From Rebecca billardiae RCC1528 (Eukaryota > Haptophyta): a stretch of DNA of 64,000 nt. A model generated the notes under the pieces. The model saw only the letters and a list, made by a program, of their open reading frames with translations, was not told the origin of the DNA and ran no database searches. The first letter of the stretch is position 1; each line of letters opens with the position of its first letter. The stretch spans positions 62,001-126,000 of the forward strand of contig OZ251240.1 in NCBI GenBank assembly GCA_965240325.2. The letters are read 5' to 3'. Shown here one piece after another: positions 33,090 through 41,820 of the stretch. Position numbers and translations under genes: made by a program.

Positions 33090-33983
33090 ATGCGACCCGT
33101 CTTTATCTTCTGTCTGTGTCCCTGCCGGGGGAACAATTCCCGCCGGGTGCAAGCCGTGGAGCACCCCTCAGTGGCAGTCGGCCGATACTGGGTTAGGGGG
33201 GCGGGTAATAAATCCCCTGAATACGTCGCCGTGGAGCAGAGAGAGTGGCGAACTCGCTGTCACGTTGAAAAAAAGAACAGCCCTCTTACTGTCAGCGGCA
33301 GCAGTAGGAGCAAACGGACCGCACTATCCCCGACTGGGGTCCTGCGTAAGGCAAATATGACTAAAGCTTCTGTTTCCAAAACTACGCGTAACCAAGGGGG
33401 CCGGGCCGCGCCTAAACAGGCGGCGCGCCGCGAGCCATCAACAAGGAAGAAGGTACCGATCCGAGAGGAGAACGATTCGGATCACCGGGGGGAAAACGAT
33501 TCGGAGGTGGATGATCAGGATGACGATGACCAGGAAGAGACTACTTTCCAGGAGGGTCGGGTGATCAGAACGATTGAACCACCTCTCCAGGTGGAAGACA
33601 TCGTCCCCCAAACGAGGAACGACGTTGACTATGAAGTAGATCCCAACGCAAGGAGAGGGCGGAAAGGATCACAGGCGGGGCAAGCAGGAGCTGCCGCCCG
33701 CCCGCGCGCCACCAGGGCCGAGACTCGGGGTGGTTCTCGCGGGGAAAACAATGCCCGTCGTGCAAAGGCCGCACAGTCAACCCCGCCGGTTGCAAACCGT
33801 GCAGCCGGCGCTGACAAGAAACGGAAAGGCCAGGCAGATGAAGGTCGGCAACTCAGGCAGGGGCCCCTGTCGAATAAACGACAGCGGGCGGCCACGCCAG
33901 AGCCCGACAAAAATGGTGACTCAGGCAGTGATTCCGAATTAGGCGAAGATACGGACGATGACATTCCGAGGGGGGGAGTATGA
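33090..33983 (+). CDS. Retroelement gag-like ORF, N-terminal part
   Basis: 297 residues from ATG 33090; an internal ATG at 33357 is an alternative start. It is highly charged, with basic stretches (TKASVSKTTRNQGG, KKRKG) and acidic Asp/Glu runs (near NDSEVDDQDDDDQEET and DSELGEDTDDD). That is typical of a disordered N-terminal Gag or nucleocapsid region. It ends at a TGA just past a run of seven G residues (33970-33976). The following ORF begins in another frame over the same bases. Shifting frame at the G run would fuse the two into one Gag of about 590 residues. There is no recognisable domain on its own. Confidence 0.7.
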   Translation: MRPVFIFCLCPCRGNNSRRVQAVEHPSVAVGRYWVRGAGNKSPEYVAVEQREWRTRCHVEKKNSPLTVSGSSRSKRTALSPTGVLRKANMTKASVSKTTRNQGGRAAPKQAARREPSTRKKVPIREENDSDHRGENDSEVDDQDDDDQEETTFQEGRVIRTIEPPLQVEDIVPQTRNDVDYEVDPNARRGRKGSQAGQAGAAARPRATRAETRGGSRGENNARRAKAAQSTPPVANRAAGADKKRKGQADEGRQLRQGPLSNKRQRAATPEPDKNGDSGSDSELGEDTDDDIPRGGV

Positions 33984-34872
33984 AGACGACGAGTTCCTTT
34001 CTGGTCGGGAAACCGAAGTCACTCCGGTCACAAAAAAGAGACGGCGCAGGCCCAAGCATCGAGGCGGCAAGAGTCGCAGAGGGACACTAGCCGGCAGCGA
34101 GGGCGAGTCACAATCTGGCTCTCGGGCGGGCGAGGATAGCCTCCGGGGAGCCGGGCTACTACAGTCGATACCACCACAGCTAGGGGGCATGGGAGGACCC
34201 TTGGCTGGCCCGGGGCCATTGTCGAATTTAGCCATCCAAAACTCGCTGCAGCAAGCACTGACAGGGCAAGCGATCGCCCCGATTGTGGCCCTGCAGGCTT
34301 ATCTGCCCCAGACAGCAAACATGCTGGACGATGCACAAATCACACACGGGGCTGATGGATCAGTGCAAACGAAGTTTAGCGTGCGAGCGGCACGGCGCAT
34401 TCGCACACTCGAAGATTTTGTCATAGCATACTCTCGGTTTCTTCGCAACCAACACCAGGCGGACATGGGCTCCATCCTCAAGGCAGCCCTCGAGCACCTT
34501 GAGCGAGTGGCGTCTATGTCTCGGAATCACAACCCACAAACAGCCGTGGCGTACGACGAATTAGTGCGGATGCACGCGGGGGAGACCGGCTTAATGGGCG
34601 AACTGCAGTATGCTTTCAACTCTGAGGCAATGACTACGGCCATCACGAAGCATAATTTCCGCGGCCCGCACGAGTCAGGGGGCGGTGGAGACGGCGGGCC
34701 GATCTGCCGCCTATTCAACAAACCGGGAGGCTGCTCATACAGTAAATGCAAATTCGCACACAAATGCACACGTTGTCAGGGGAAATTCAGCAGGGATGTC
34801 AAATATTGTCCGAGGTGCGGCAGCGACAAGCCGGGCAGGGATCCGAAGGGGAGAGCCAAAACGGACGGCTAG
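33958..34872 (+). CDS. Retroelement gag-like ORF, C-terminal part with CCCH zinc motif
   Basis: 304 residues. The start overlaps the previous ORF by 26 bp. A basic region (TKKRRRRPKHRGGK) precedes a helical core (SVRAARRIRTLEDFVIAYSR, SILKAALEHLERVASM). A C-terminal zinc-binding region reads CRLFNKPGGCSYSKCKFAH then C-RC and YCPRC. A Cys/His motif of this kind near the Gag C-terminus is common in DIRS-group elements and would bind RNA. The ORF ends at a TAG at 34870. The RT frame opens only after a stop at 34878, so a simple ribosomal frameshift into RT is not possible here. Confidence 0.78.
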   Translation: MTFRGGEYEDDEFLSGRETEVTPVTKKRRRRPKHRGGKSRRGTLAGSEGESQSGSRAGEDSLRGAGLLQSIPPQLGGMGGPLAGPGPLSNLAIQNSLQQALTGQAIAPIVALQAYLPQTANMLDDAQITHGADGSVQTKFSVRAARRIRTLEDFVIAYSRFLRNQHQADMGSILKAALEHLERVASMSRNHNPQTAVAYDELVRMHAGETGLMGELQYAFNSEAMTTAITKHNFRGPHESGGGGDGGPICRLFNKPGGCSYSKCKFAHKCTRCQGKFSRDVKYCPRCGSDKPGRDPKGRAKTDG

Positions 34873-34880
34873 TCCACTAG

Positions 34881-36815
34881 CCCGATCATTCGACCGTAAC
34901 CTCACCAGCAAGTAATCATCCCGCCCGGCAAGATAGTTGCAACATCCCCTCAGCAATATCCGACGACCCCCTGCTCAACCCCCCTGAGCCAATTCCACAA
35001 TGTCCAGTGTGTAGTCTAGCATGTTACGACTGTGCGTGCCAGCACAGTCAATTTTACGATAAAATCTACCGAGGCTGCCCGCTCTTCGACGCACGGGCGA
35101 GTTCGCGGCAGCTCCTCCCGCCAGGCGACAGCACCGACGAGGCAGCACATGTTACAAGATACGTGGTGGCATGTGTGTACAGCGGTTTTAGCTGCTTCCC
35201 GGGACTGGCGTCGGCGGGAGGCGACGATCCAACATACTCGTTAGCGCAGAGCAGCCTCGCCCATTGTGATCAGTACAATTATGATTCAGTGCACAAACAT
35301 CGAGACAAGGCAGCAGACCAGGTCGAGGACTGGCTCAAAAACGGATGGGCGGTGCAAGCTGAACCAGATCGCTCTGTTTTTACGCCCCTCCCCGACGGCT
35401 CAGTCAGGCACGACCGGCTCTGTGTCACACCTCTCGGGGTGGTCCCGAAACACGGCTCGTACGATGAAATCCGCATGATATTTGACTGTCGGCGCTCCGG
35501 GTTGAACGAAACTATACCCGATATTCCGTTTCGCTACCGCGAAGTGAATCACGCGTGTAAGGCTCTGCAGCCAGGTTATTGGATGGCGAAGGTGGACATT
35601 AAAAGTGCGTTCCCACACATTCATCTCCGTCCAGACGACTGGCGACACTTGGGCTTTGCCTGGCAGGATGGGTTCTGCCACATGACTCGCATGCCTTTCG
35701 GGGCAAAGAGTGCGCCGTATGTATTTTCACTGGTCGGAGATGCAGTTCGCCGGGCCTTCATGGCAATCGCTCCCGACGGGGTAGTGGCACTAGTCAACTA
35801 CCTCGACGATTTTCTACTGATCTGCAGAGACAAAGCCTCGTGTGAGGCGGCACTGGAGGCTTTTCACGCGCTCCTGGCCAAACTCGGCCTGGTCGTGAGG
35901 GAGGATAAGACAGTGCCGCCGACCCGTCGTTGTGAGTTTTTAGGAGTCGTCCTCGACTCGGTGAAGTGCGAGCTGACAGTCACCAGGGAGCGGCTTACCA
36001 ACGTAAAAATCGAAATCGACAGTATTTTGCGGCGGCGGACGGCGGCGTCAGTGGCTCAGCTTGAGTCCCTGTGCGGCCGACTAGGCTGGCTCGCGCGAGC
36101 CAACCCTCGGTGCCGTCCGTACCTACGCCGCTTGCTCGTGCTCGTGCACGCGCGCGCGCGCGGGACGCAGCGCGCGCGCGCGCGCGCGCGCGCGCGCGAC
36201 GCGAGTCAGCAGACGACGACGAAAATAGCGAAGCGGCGCGACGGCGCGGCGAGGAGGGGGACCAAAAACCTGCCCGTGCGCTTGTCCGCAACAACAAAAG
36301 ACGATCTGCGCTGGTGGGCGCGCGCGGTGCGCCACTGGCAGCCGCGCACATTGTTTTTAGAAGAACGACCTAAGCCTTGCGTAGCCGTTTTCTCGGACGC
36401 CTCGGACAATGGCTGGGGCGCCACTGCACACGGCGAAGATACATTTGGCACTGGGTTCGCACAACATTCCTTTTCACACATCTACCCAAAAGAATTATAC
36501 GCGGTAGTCCGCGCCGCACAACGCTGGGGGCCGAAGTGGAAGGCCCAAAGGGTGCTTGCCTTTGTGGATAATAAAGCCGTCGTGGACTCAATAAACAAAC
36601 ACTCGACCCGGTGCGCCGAGACTCTGCCACTCTTGCGACAACTGAATCTTCTGGAAGTACGTCATGGATTCCTTCTCCGTGCTACACACATTAGCGGCGT
36701 AGACAACGACTACGCAGATGCCCTGTCCAGAAAGGACAAGTGGCATCTCATTAAAAACATCCGCAAGCCGCCGCGGCGCGTGCGTCGCCCGGCGGGACTG
36801 TGGAACAAATTCTGA
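34881..36815 (+). CDS. Retroelement reverse transcriptase-RNase H
   Basis: The frame is open from 34881 to a TGA at 36813. There is no ATG before the RT core, so initiation is unclear (splicing, reinitiation or a non-ATG start). RT motifs are in order: TPLGVVPKHGSYDEIRMIFD, WMAKVDIKSAFPHI (first catalytic Asp), MPFGAKSAPYVFS, LVNYLDDFLLI (YxDD box), CEFLGVVLD. A DIRS-type RNase H follows: VAVFSDASDNGWGA (Asp), PKELYAVVRA (Glu), VLAFVDNKAVVDS (Asp), ISGVDNDYADALSR. Between RT and RNase H lies a run of alternating Arg/Ala (residues encoded about 36148-36200) caused by a GC dinucleotide expansion. Both domains appear catalytically complete. Confidence 0.92.
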   Translation, partial: PDHSTVTSPASNHPARQDSCNIPSAISDDPLLNPPEPIPQCPVCSLACYDCACQHSQFYDKIYRGCPLFDARASSRQLLPPGDSTDEAAHVTRYVVACVYSGFSCFPGLASAGGDDPTYSLAQSSLAHCDQYNYDSVHKHRDKAADQVEDWLKNGWAVQAEPDRSVFTPLPDGSVRHDRLCVTPLGVVPKHGSYDEIRMIFDCRRSGLNETIPDIPFRYREVNHACKALQPGYWMAKVDIKSAFPHIHLRPDDWRHLGFAWQDGFCHMTRMPFGAKSAPYVFSLVGDAVRRAFMAIAPDGVVALVNYLDDFLLICRDKASCEAALEAFHALLAKLGLVVREDKTVPPTRRCEFLGVVLDSVKCELTVTRERLTNVKIEIDSILRRRTAASVAQLESLCGRLGWLARANPRCRPYLRRLLVLVHARARGTQRARARARARDASQQTTTKIAKRRDGAARRGTKNLPVRLSATTKDDLRWWARAVRHWQPRTLFLEERPKPCVAVFSDASDNGWGATAHGEDTFGTGFAQHSFSHIYPKELYAVVRAAQRWGPKWKAQRVLAFVDNKAVVDSINKHSTRCAETLPLLRQLNLLEVRHGFLLRATHISGVDNDYADALSRKDKWHLIKNIRKPPRRVRRPAGLWNKF

Positions 36816-36820
36816 GCTTA

Positions 36821-37849
36821 ATGGGCAGGCCACCGGCAGGCCCAACGAGGAAGGTATCTACGTTGAAACAATTAGATTCAGTGGTCGCGACCGTGGTTCA
36901 GGCGGGAGTGGAGGCAAATACAACTCGGTCGTACAATACGGCAGTCAAGGCGTGGCTGCGATTCTGCGGCCAATACCATCTACGGCCGGATGGGTTTCAC
37001 ATTAACAAGCAATTTGAACGGTTTGCTGGGTTCCTGCTGGCCGCTGGGAATTTGGCAAATACGGTAAAGACGTACACAGGGGCGGTCCGAGCTTGGGCAC
37101 GAGCGAGAGGTTATACCGTCTGCAAACGTAGCTTCGTTGAAAAACGGATCGTACAGTTTATAGAAGCGCAACACGGAAAGACCCCCCTAAGGAAGCGGGG
37201 ACTGACGGCGGCTCAACTTTCGCCAGTTTGTGCTCGGCTGAAGTTGTCCCGAGCGCACCAAGATAAGATGTGGCTTGCATTAGTCACTGTGGCGACATTC
37301 GGGCTACTGCGGTCTGAACATTTCTCTGCAGGGGGACACTCTGCTGTGGGGCAGGGTACCAGAATCATACACTGGGACGACGTGCTTTGGGACACAACGG
37401 GAAAAGGGATATTTATCATTCTACACCGTGGCAAACGACAGCGCGAGCCAGTGGGCGTCTGGCTACCTAAGCTCACCAACACTTCAGGGGTGTGCTGCCC
37501 GGTGCGGGCACTGCGAGATTGGTGGCAGTACAGTCGCGCACGCCTCCGACGAGGTGAGGTACCGTCGGGGCCAGTCTTTAGTTCAGCCAAGTCAAGAGGC
37601 TGCCCCCTACCATATGAGGAGGCGCTAGGGTGGGCACACGCCCTCGGAGTCTCCCTGGGGTTGGGGGGTACGGCCCTCGGGACACATACATGGCGGCGTA
37701 CAGGGTTATGGCTGGCAGAGTCGGCCAAATTGACGGAGGACGACTGCAAGCTTATTGGCAGGTGGCATTCGGGCGTGTGGCGATCCTACTCGTCTCAGGC
37801 TTTGCGGCGAGGCCAATTATGTGCTCGAATGGCAAAAGCACTCGGCTAA
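36821..37849 (+). CDS. Retroelement tyrosine recombinase
   Basis: 342 residues from ATG 36821, 5 bp after the RT stop. It replaces the DDE integrase of other LTR-type elements and would integrate a circular DNA intermediate. The N-terminal helical core-binding domain (NTTRSYNTAVKAWLRFCGQY) is followed by the catalytic domain. Arg I lies in VATFGLLRSEHF, the H-x-x-R box is GTHTWRRTGLWLA, and the terminal box is IGRWHSGVWRSYSS, with the presumed nucleophilic Tyr in WRSY. All expected catalytic residues are present. Order after RT-RNase H on the same strand fits DIRS-like pol organisation. Confidence 0.9.
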   Translation: MGRPPAGPTRKVSTLKQLDSVVATVVQAGVEANTTRSYNTAVKAWLRFCGQYHLRPDGFHINKQFERFAGFLLAAGNLANTVKTYTGAVRAWARARGYTVCKRSFVEKRIVQFIEAQHGKTPLRKRGLTAAQLSPVCARLKLSRAHQDKMWLALVTVATFGLLRSEHFSAGGHSAVGQGTRIIHWDDVLWDTTGKGIFIILHRGKRQREPVGVWLPKLTNTSGVCCPVRALRDWWQYSRARLRRGEVPSGPVFSSAKSRGCPLPYEEALGWAHALGVSLGLGGTALGTHTWRRTGLWLAESAKLTEDDCKLIGRWHSGVWRSYSSQALRRGQLCARMAKALG

Positions 37850-38447
37850 GGCTAGGCACTGGTCAGACATTGCGATTGATGCAACCGACCACGCCAAGGC
37901 TGGAAGCAAGCCCACTTGTCGAGTTATACACACGATCATAGATATATATATATTTAATTATTTAATGCATCTATTCACATATGACTCATTGACCGTTCCT
38001 GACAGTGCGTCGAGTGGCGGGACAGCAGTGGTCGCTAGCGTTAAACAGTAGTTGTGTTGTGCATTTTGTCAAACGATGACAGTCATTCGTGCTGACGGAG
38101 AATGTGCATCCCCCCCCCCCCCCCCCCTTGCCCTGCTCGCACAGGTACTTTGTACTACCGGATGCACAAATCGCATGCCAGTAGACATACAATCTATATT
38201 GTTATTGTTTGGGAGAGTGATCGAACCAGGAGCCCAACTCAGGCGGGAACTAGCAGTGTGCAGCCGAATATTGTGAGTAGTTTTTCCATCGATGACCACC
38301 ATCGGTCCGTCCGCTCTACATGTGGGGGATAAACTGGACAGTGCGGTCAGAAGCCCTGGCTAGCGATAGTTGTTGCTGGTCCGATATGGAAGAACCGACC
38401 GACACAGTGATACTTATCAGTGTGTCGCTCCGGTCCATCCGGTTTGG
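37850..38447 (+). other. Retroelement 3' internal region
   Basis: Non-coding DNA between the recombinase stop and the B1 repeat. It contains a short TA tract (37940-37952) and a C homopolymer of about 18 (38110-38128). Confidence 0.55.
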
Positions 38448-38968
38448 GGGAATCGTTGTCTGTTGCCCAAGGTATCCACAGTCAGTGGGTCCCTGGCAAA
38501 AGACAATGACGAACAAGCATATACTATCGCTTACTTCAGCGGTGACCATGGAGTCCGACTCTGCCCCAAAGAAAGCGGACGAATCATCGGATGGAACATT
38601 GCTGGTTCGGCATCAACATCAATATCAAGACTAGACCGCCCACAAGTTCAGAGACACTGTAACTTGCTTGAACAAACATTGGGCTCACCAATCGACCACT
38701 CCCGCGAAGCCGAGGTCAAATGTACAAACGTTGATGAACCTCGTCTCGCGGTGAGCCTCTGCTTTCTGCTTGCTCGCGTAAGGAGATGGCGGAGGCAAAG
38801 CCACTAACAATAACAAGGGCGCTCGGGCTGAAAGGCCCGGGCGTCCGCCCCCACACTCGTTCCGGTCGGGGGCCGCACATTAAAGCAAGGACGCAGTGGG
38901 GGGAGCGGGAACTTAGGCGCGCGCGCGCGCGCGCGCGGTAGTTTGCCAGCTGAGGACTAGCAGTGTTA
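38448..38968 (+). repeat. Split direct repeat B1
   Basis: 521 bp matching 39955-40475 at constant offset. It contains a GC dinucleotide run near 38918-38938. Confidence 0.92.
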
Positions 38969-38982
38969 TTCTATCCGACTAA

Positions 38983-39782
38983 CCCCTCTTAGACCACAGT
39001 GTCTAACGAGAACTTTAGTCGGGCCAACCGTCGGCGGCCCTTGGCAACATGGCCATTGACGGCCGGTAGAGGCCGGCAGTAAGGCAGGATCCAGGCGGAG
39101 GCTCTCACCAGAGTTGGCGGCGCCGCGCGCGCCGCGCGCGCGCGCAAGGAGAGACACCATTCGGATCGTAGCTGGCAGCCAAGGGCCCAGTAGGCAGCCG
39201 AACGCGTGAGGCCTCGGAGAGAGGTAGCTGGCAAATGGAACATCCAGGACGTACAAACGTACACGGATGCAGCCGTACGGGCAATACGTATGATGCAGAG
39301 GTACACTGTCGCGCGACAGGAAGAGTGTGAAGTACGATCAGTCATCGCCGCCGCGCGCGCGCGCGCGCGCCAGTGCAGAAGGGAGAGGACAGGCGGAGCC
39401 GGGACCAAACGCGGAGCCCACGAAGGCAGAGGCTCGTGCGACACACGAGGATCACACGCCGCACGAGGACCGTGGCCGGGTGCGGCCCCCGAGCAGCGGG
39501 CAGAGGCGACCTACCGACGGTCGCCACACCGAGTGGCAGCCATTTCGTCCTGCGGCGAAGTCTTGCGGCCGGGCGCGCCTCCTGCGCCGCGCCCCTGGCG
39601 CGGAGCGTGGACGGGCGCAGGTTTGCGCCTCGCGCCGGCGCATCTTGGGCTCAAGCCCGTCGAAGAGCACGTGTTTGCGTCGCGCTTCGAAGGAGGGGGT
39701 TGGCAGCTCTTGTGGAGGAGGGCTCGGCGCGAGACGCAGTCGAGCAAGGGTCGCCTCCTTCCACAGGAATCAAAGCTCTTTC
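38983..39782 (+). repeat. Split direct repeat A2
   Basis: 800 bp matching 31512-32311. It follows B1 after 14 bp, as expected of the internal junction in split direct repeat elements. Confidence 0.92.
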
Positions 39783-39954
39783 CCGCCCACCCGCCCGCAC
39801 GCATTTATTTTCGTTGTTACGGGATTCCATCAACCCGAATAAACAGGGCAGCGGTGCTTCTTTTCCGGCGAGCAAGCCGAGCCTGTTGAAGCCAATGAAA
39901 ACGGCTTCAACAACCATCCTTGTTAACCAACGGACCGACGACAATTGGGGAATC

Positions 39955-40475
39955 GGGAATCGTTGTCTGTTGCCCAAGGTATCCACAGTCAGTGGGTCCC
40001 TGGCAAAAGACAATGACGAACAAGCATATACTATCGCTTACTTCAGCGGTGACCATGGAGTCCGACTCTGCCCCAAAGAAAGCGGACGAATCATCGGATG
40101 GAACATTGCTGGTTCGGCATCAACATCAATATCAAGACTAGACCGCCCACAAGTTCAGAGACACTGTAACTTGCTTGAACAAACATTGGGCTCACCAATC
40201 GACCACTCCCGCGAAGCCGAGGTCAAATGTACAAACGTTGATGAACCTCGTCTCGCGGTGAGCCTCTGCTTTCTGCTTGCTCGCGTAAGGAGATGGCGGA
40301 GGCAAAGCCACTAACAATAACAAGGGCGCTCGGGCTGAAAGGCCCGGGCGTCCGCCCCCACACTCGTTCCGGTCGGGGGCCGCACATTAAAGCAAGGACG
40401 CAGTGGGGGGAGCGGGAACTTAGGCGCGCGCGCGCGCGCGCGCGGTAGTTTGCCAGCTGAGGACTAGCAGTGTTA
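39955..40475 (+). repeat. Split direct repeat B2 (right end of element)
   Basis: 521 bp matching 38448-38968. Its end (CAGTGTTA) marks the right boundary of the retroelement; the next bases belong to repeat E. Confidence 0.92.
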
Positions 40476-40477
40476 GG

Positions 40478-41305
40478 GTTCTAGCCGCCACTCCGCCATG
40501 CCCGGCTCGTACAAGGCGTCGGTCGTACGACTTGACTCTGGAGCTGGATGGTCGCGGCGCGCGGCGTTGTGGATGAGTAGACGGCCACGCCGATGATATC
40601 ATGGAATAACGATCAGGTTATAGCTATGTTGGGCGGATTTGAGCAACGAACGACAGCGGGCGCTGGCAGCGGCGTGGCGGTTGAGCTGCTGCCCGAGGTC
40701 GAGAGGGCGCCCACGAGTCGTCAGTCACTGAGCAAGGTCGATTAAGGCGGATGGCTCGCTGACACTGCAGTGCACGTACGCGTATGGAACCCATTCCATA
40801 TCCGCCAGAGGCCGAGGGTGGGCGGGCGGTCAAACGATGAAGCGTCGGCGGGTTGACGCGACAGCGGCGAGAGCAAGAGGCCATTGCATGAGGGGCGACG
40901 CGGCGAGGACAGATGACGTCGTCGTGCCGCCGACGATCGGGCGGGGAGCCGGGCCACACAGACAGCCAGCGACCTTACCGAGCAGAGGGGCTGCGGCGAC
41001 TGCGGTGCACCTCCTGCAGCGGAGAGTGCACCCGGCAGTGCCCGTGATGCAGGCGATCCCCCTGCCCAGCTCGGCGCCTTCGTCGTGGGCAGCCCGATGT
41101 CGCCCGAAGAGCGAGACCTGATGGCCACGATGGGCGGTAATCAACCGAGTCCTGCGGGTGCGCCGCTGTGTGCCGGATTGGCAGCGCACCAGGACAGTCC
41201 TGCGCGCGGCGGTGCGCGCGGGACCGCAACGCAGGAATGCCATGCTAGCCGGATTCTTGGCGTCGCTCATAGACACTCAGTTATAGGTTCCCTATAACGC
41301 CACAT
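40478..41305 (+). mobile_element. Repeat E, copy 2 (full length)
   Basis: About 828 bp. It starts at TTCTAGCCGCCACTCCGCCATG and ends CACTCAGTTATAGG then TTCCCTATAACGCCAC, followed by a very short TA tract. It aligns along its whole length with 13438-14251 (inverted) and, from about 40640 on, with 46918-47567. It is non-coding. The retroelement sits immediately to its left. Confidence 0.75.
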
Positions 41306-41414
41306 ATATCATCATCATTAGGACCGGATGTTTAATAATGACCGCCATGACTGAATAACTGAATTGACGATGACGTGACGATTCGTATACTTATGTGACG
41401 ATATGCCGCTGGCC

Positions 41415-41554
41415 GTCGCCCGACGCGTGATCTCCGAGCTGCGGCACCGGCTGCGCTCGATCGCGTTTGCGGACGTGGCCGTGCCGCTCTCGGCGCTCGG
41501 GCGGCGCGCGTCCACGCTGATGACGGCCAAGCCGTAGCAGGCATCGGCGAGAGC
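41415..41554 (+). pseudogene. Duplicated 3' end of the TIR-like gene
   Basis: On the plus strand this encodes [20 protein letters not shown] and then a stop. It is an inverted copy of 47762-47896, the last ~36 codons plus a few 3' UTR bases of the TIR-like gene, with a 3-bp insertion (an extra ATG codon) before the C-terminal TAKP. It has no promoter or upstream coding, so it is a dead fragment. It lies next to repeat E copy 2, while the intact gene end lies next to repeat E copy 3. Confidence 0.85.
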
Positions 41555-41820
41555 GCGCGGCGCTGCTACCGTGCCGCGCGGGCGATGTCATCTATGGGCA
41601 TGCGGCGGCCCGATGGCCCCGAATGCCTTAGGCGTTCCGGACCGGCCGACCGCCATCAGCCGGTCTCGTAGTCGAGTCGTACTACTACGATTATAAGTAG
41701 CGCAGCGCCTCGTCAGCATCATCAGACGTACGTACGGATATCATCATGCGCGCATGCTGTAGTGCTTTTCAATTTTAACGACGCGCGATGCCGCGCCGCT
41801 GAGTACCCCGCCTGCGCTCA

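Larger units (their letters stand above)
31512..40475 (+). mobile_element. Complete tyrosine-recombinase retroelement (DIRS order, PAT/Ngaro-type split direct repeats)
   Basis: About 8.96 kb. Repeat A occurs at 31512-32311 and 38983-39782 (800 bp, constant offset of 7471). Repeat B occurs at 38448-38968 and 39955-40475 (521 bp, constant offset of 1507). The order is A1, internal region with ORFs, B1, A2, B2, which is the split direct repeat layout of PAT/Ngaro-type elements. The translated frames I compared are identical between the two A copies and between the two B copies, implying very recent insertion. Internal ORFs are a gag-like ORF (in two frames), RT-RNase H, and a tyrosine recombinase. 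No integrase, protease or LTRs are seen. A2 and B2 are separated by 171 bp, and B1 and A2 by 14 bp. It lies between a (TA)n tract and the 5' end of repeat E copy 2. Confidence 0.9.
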
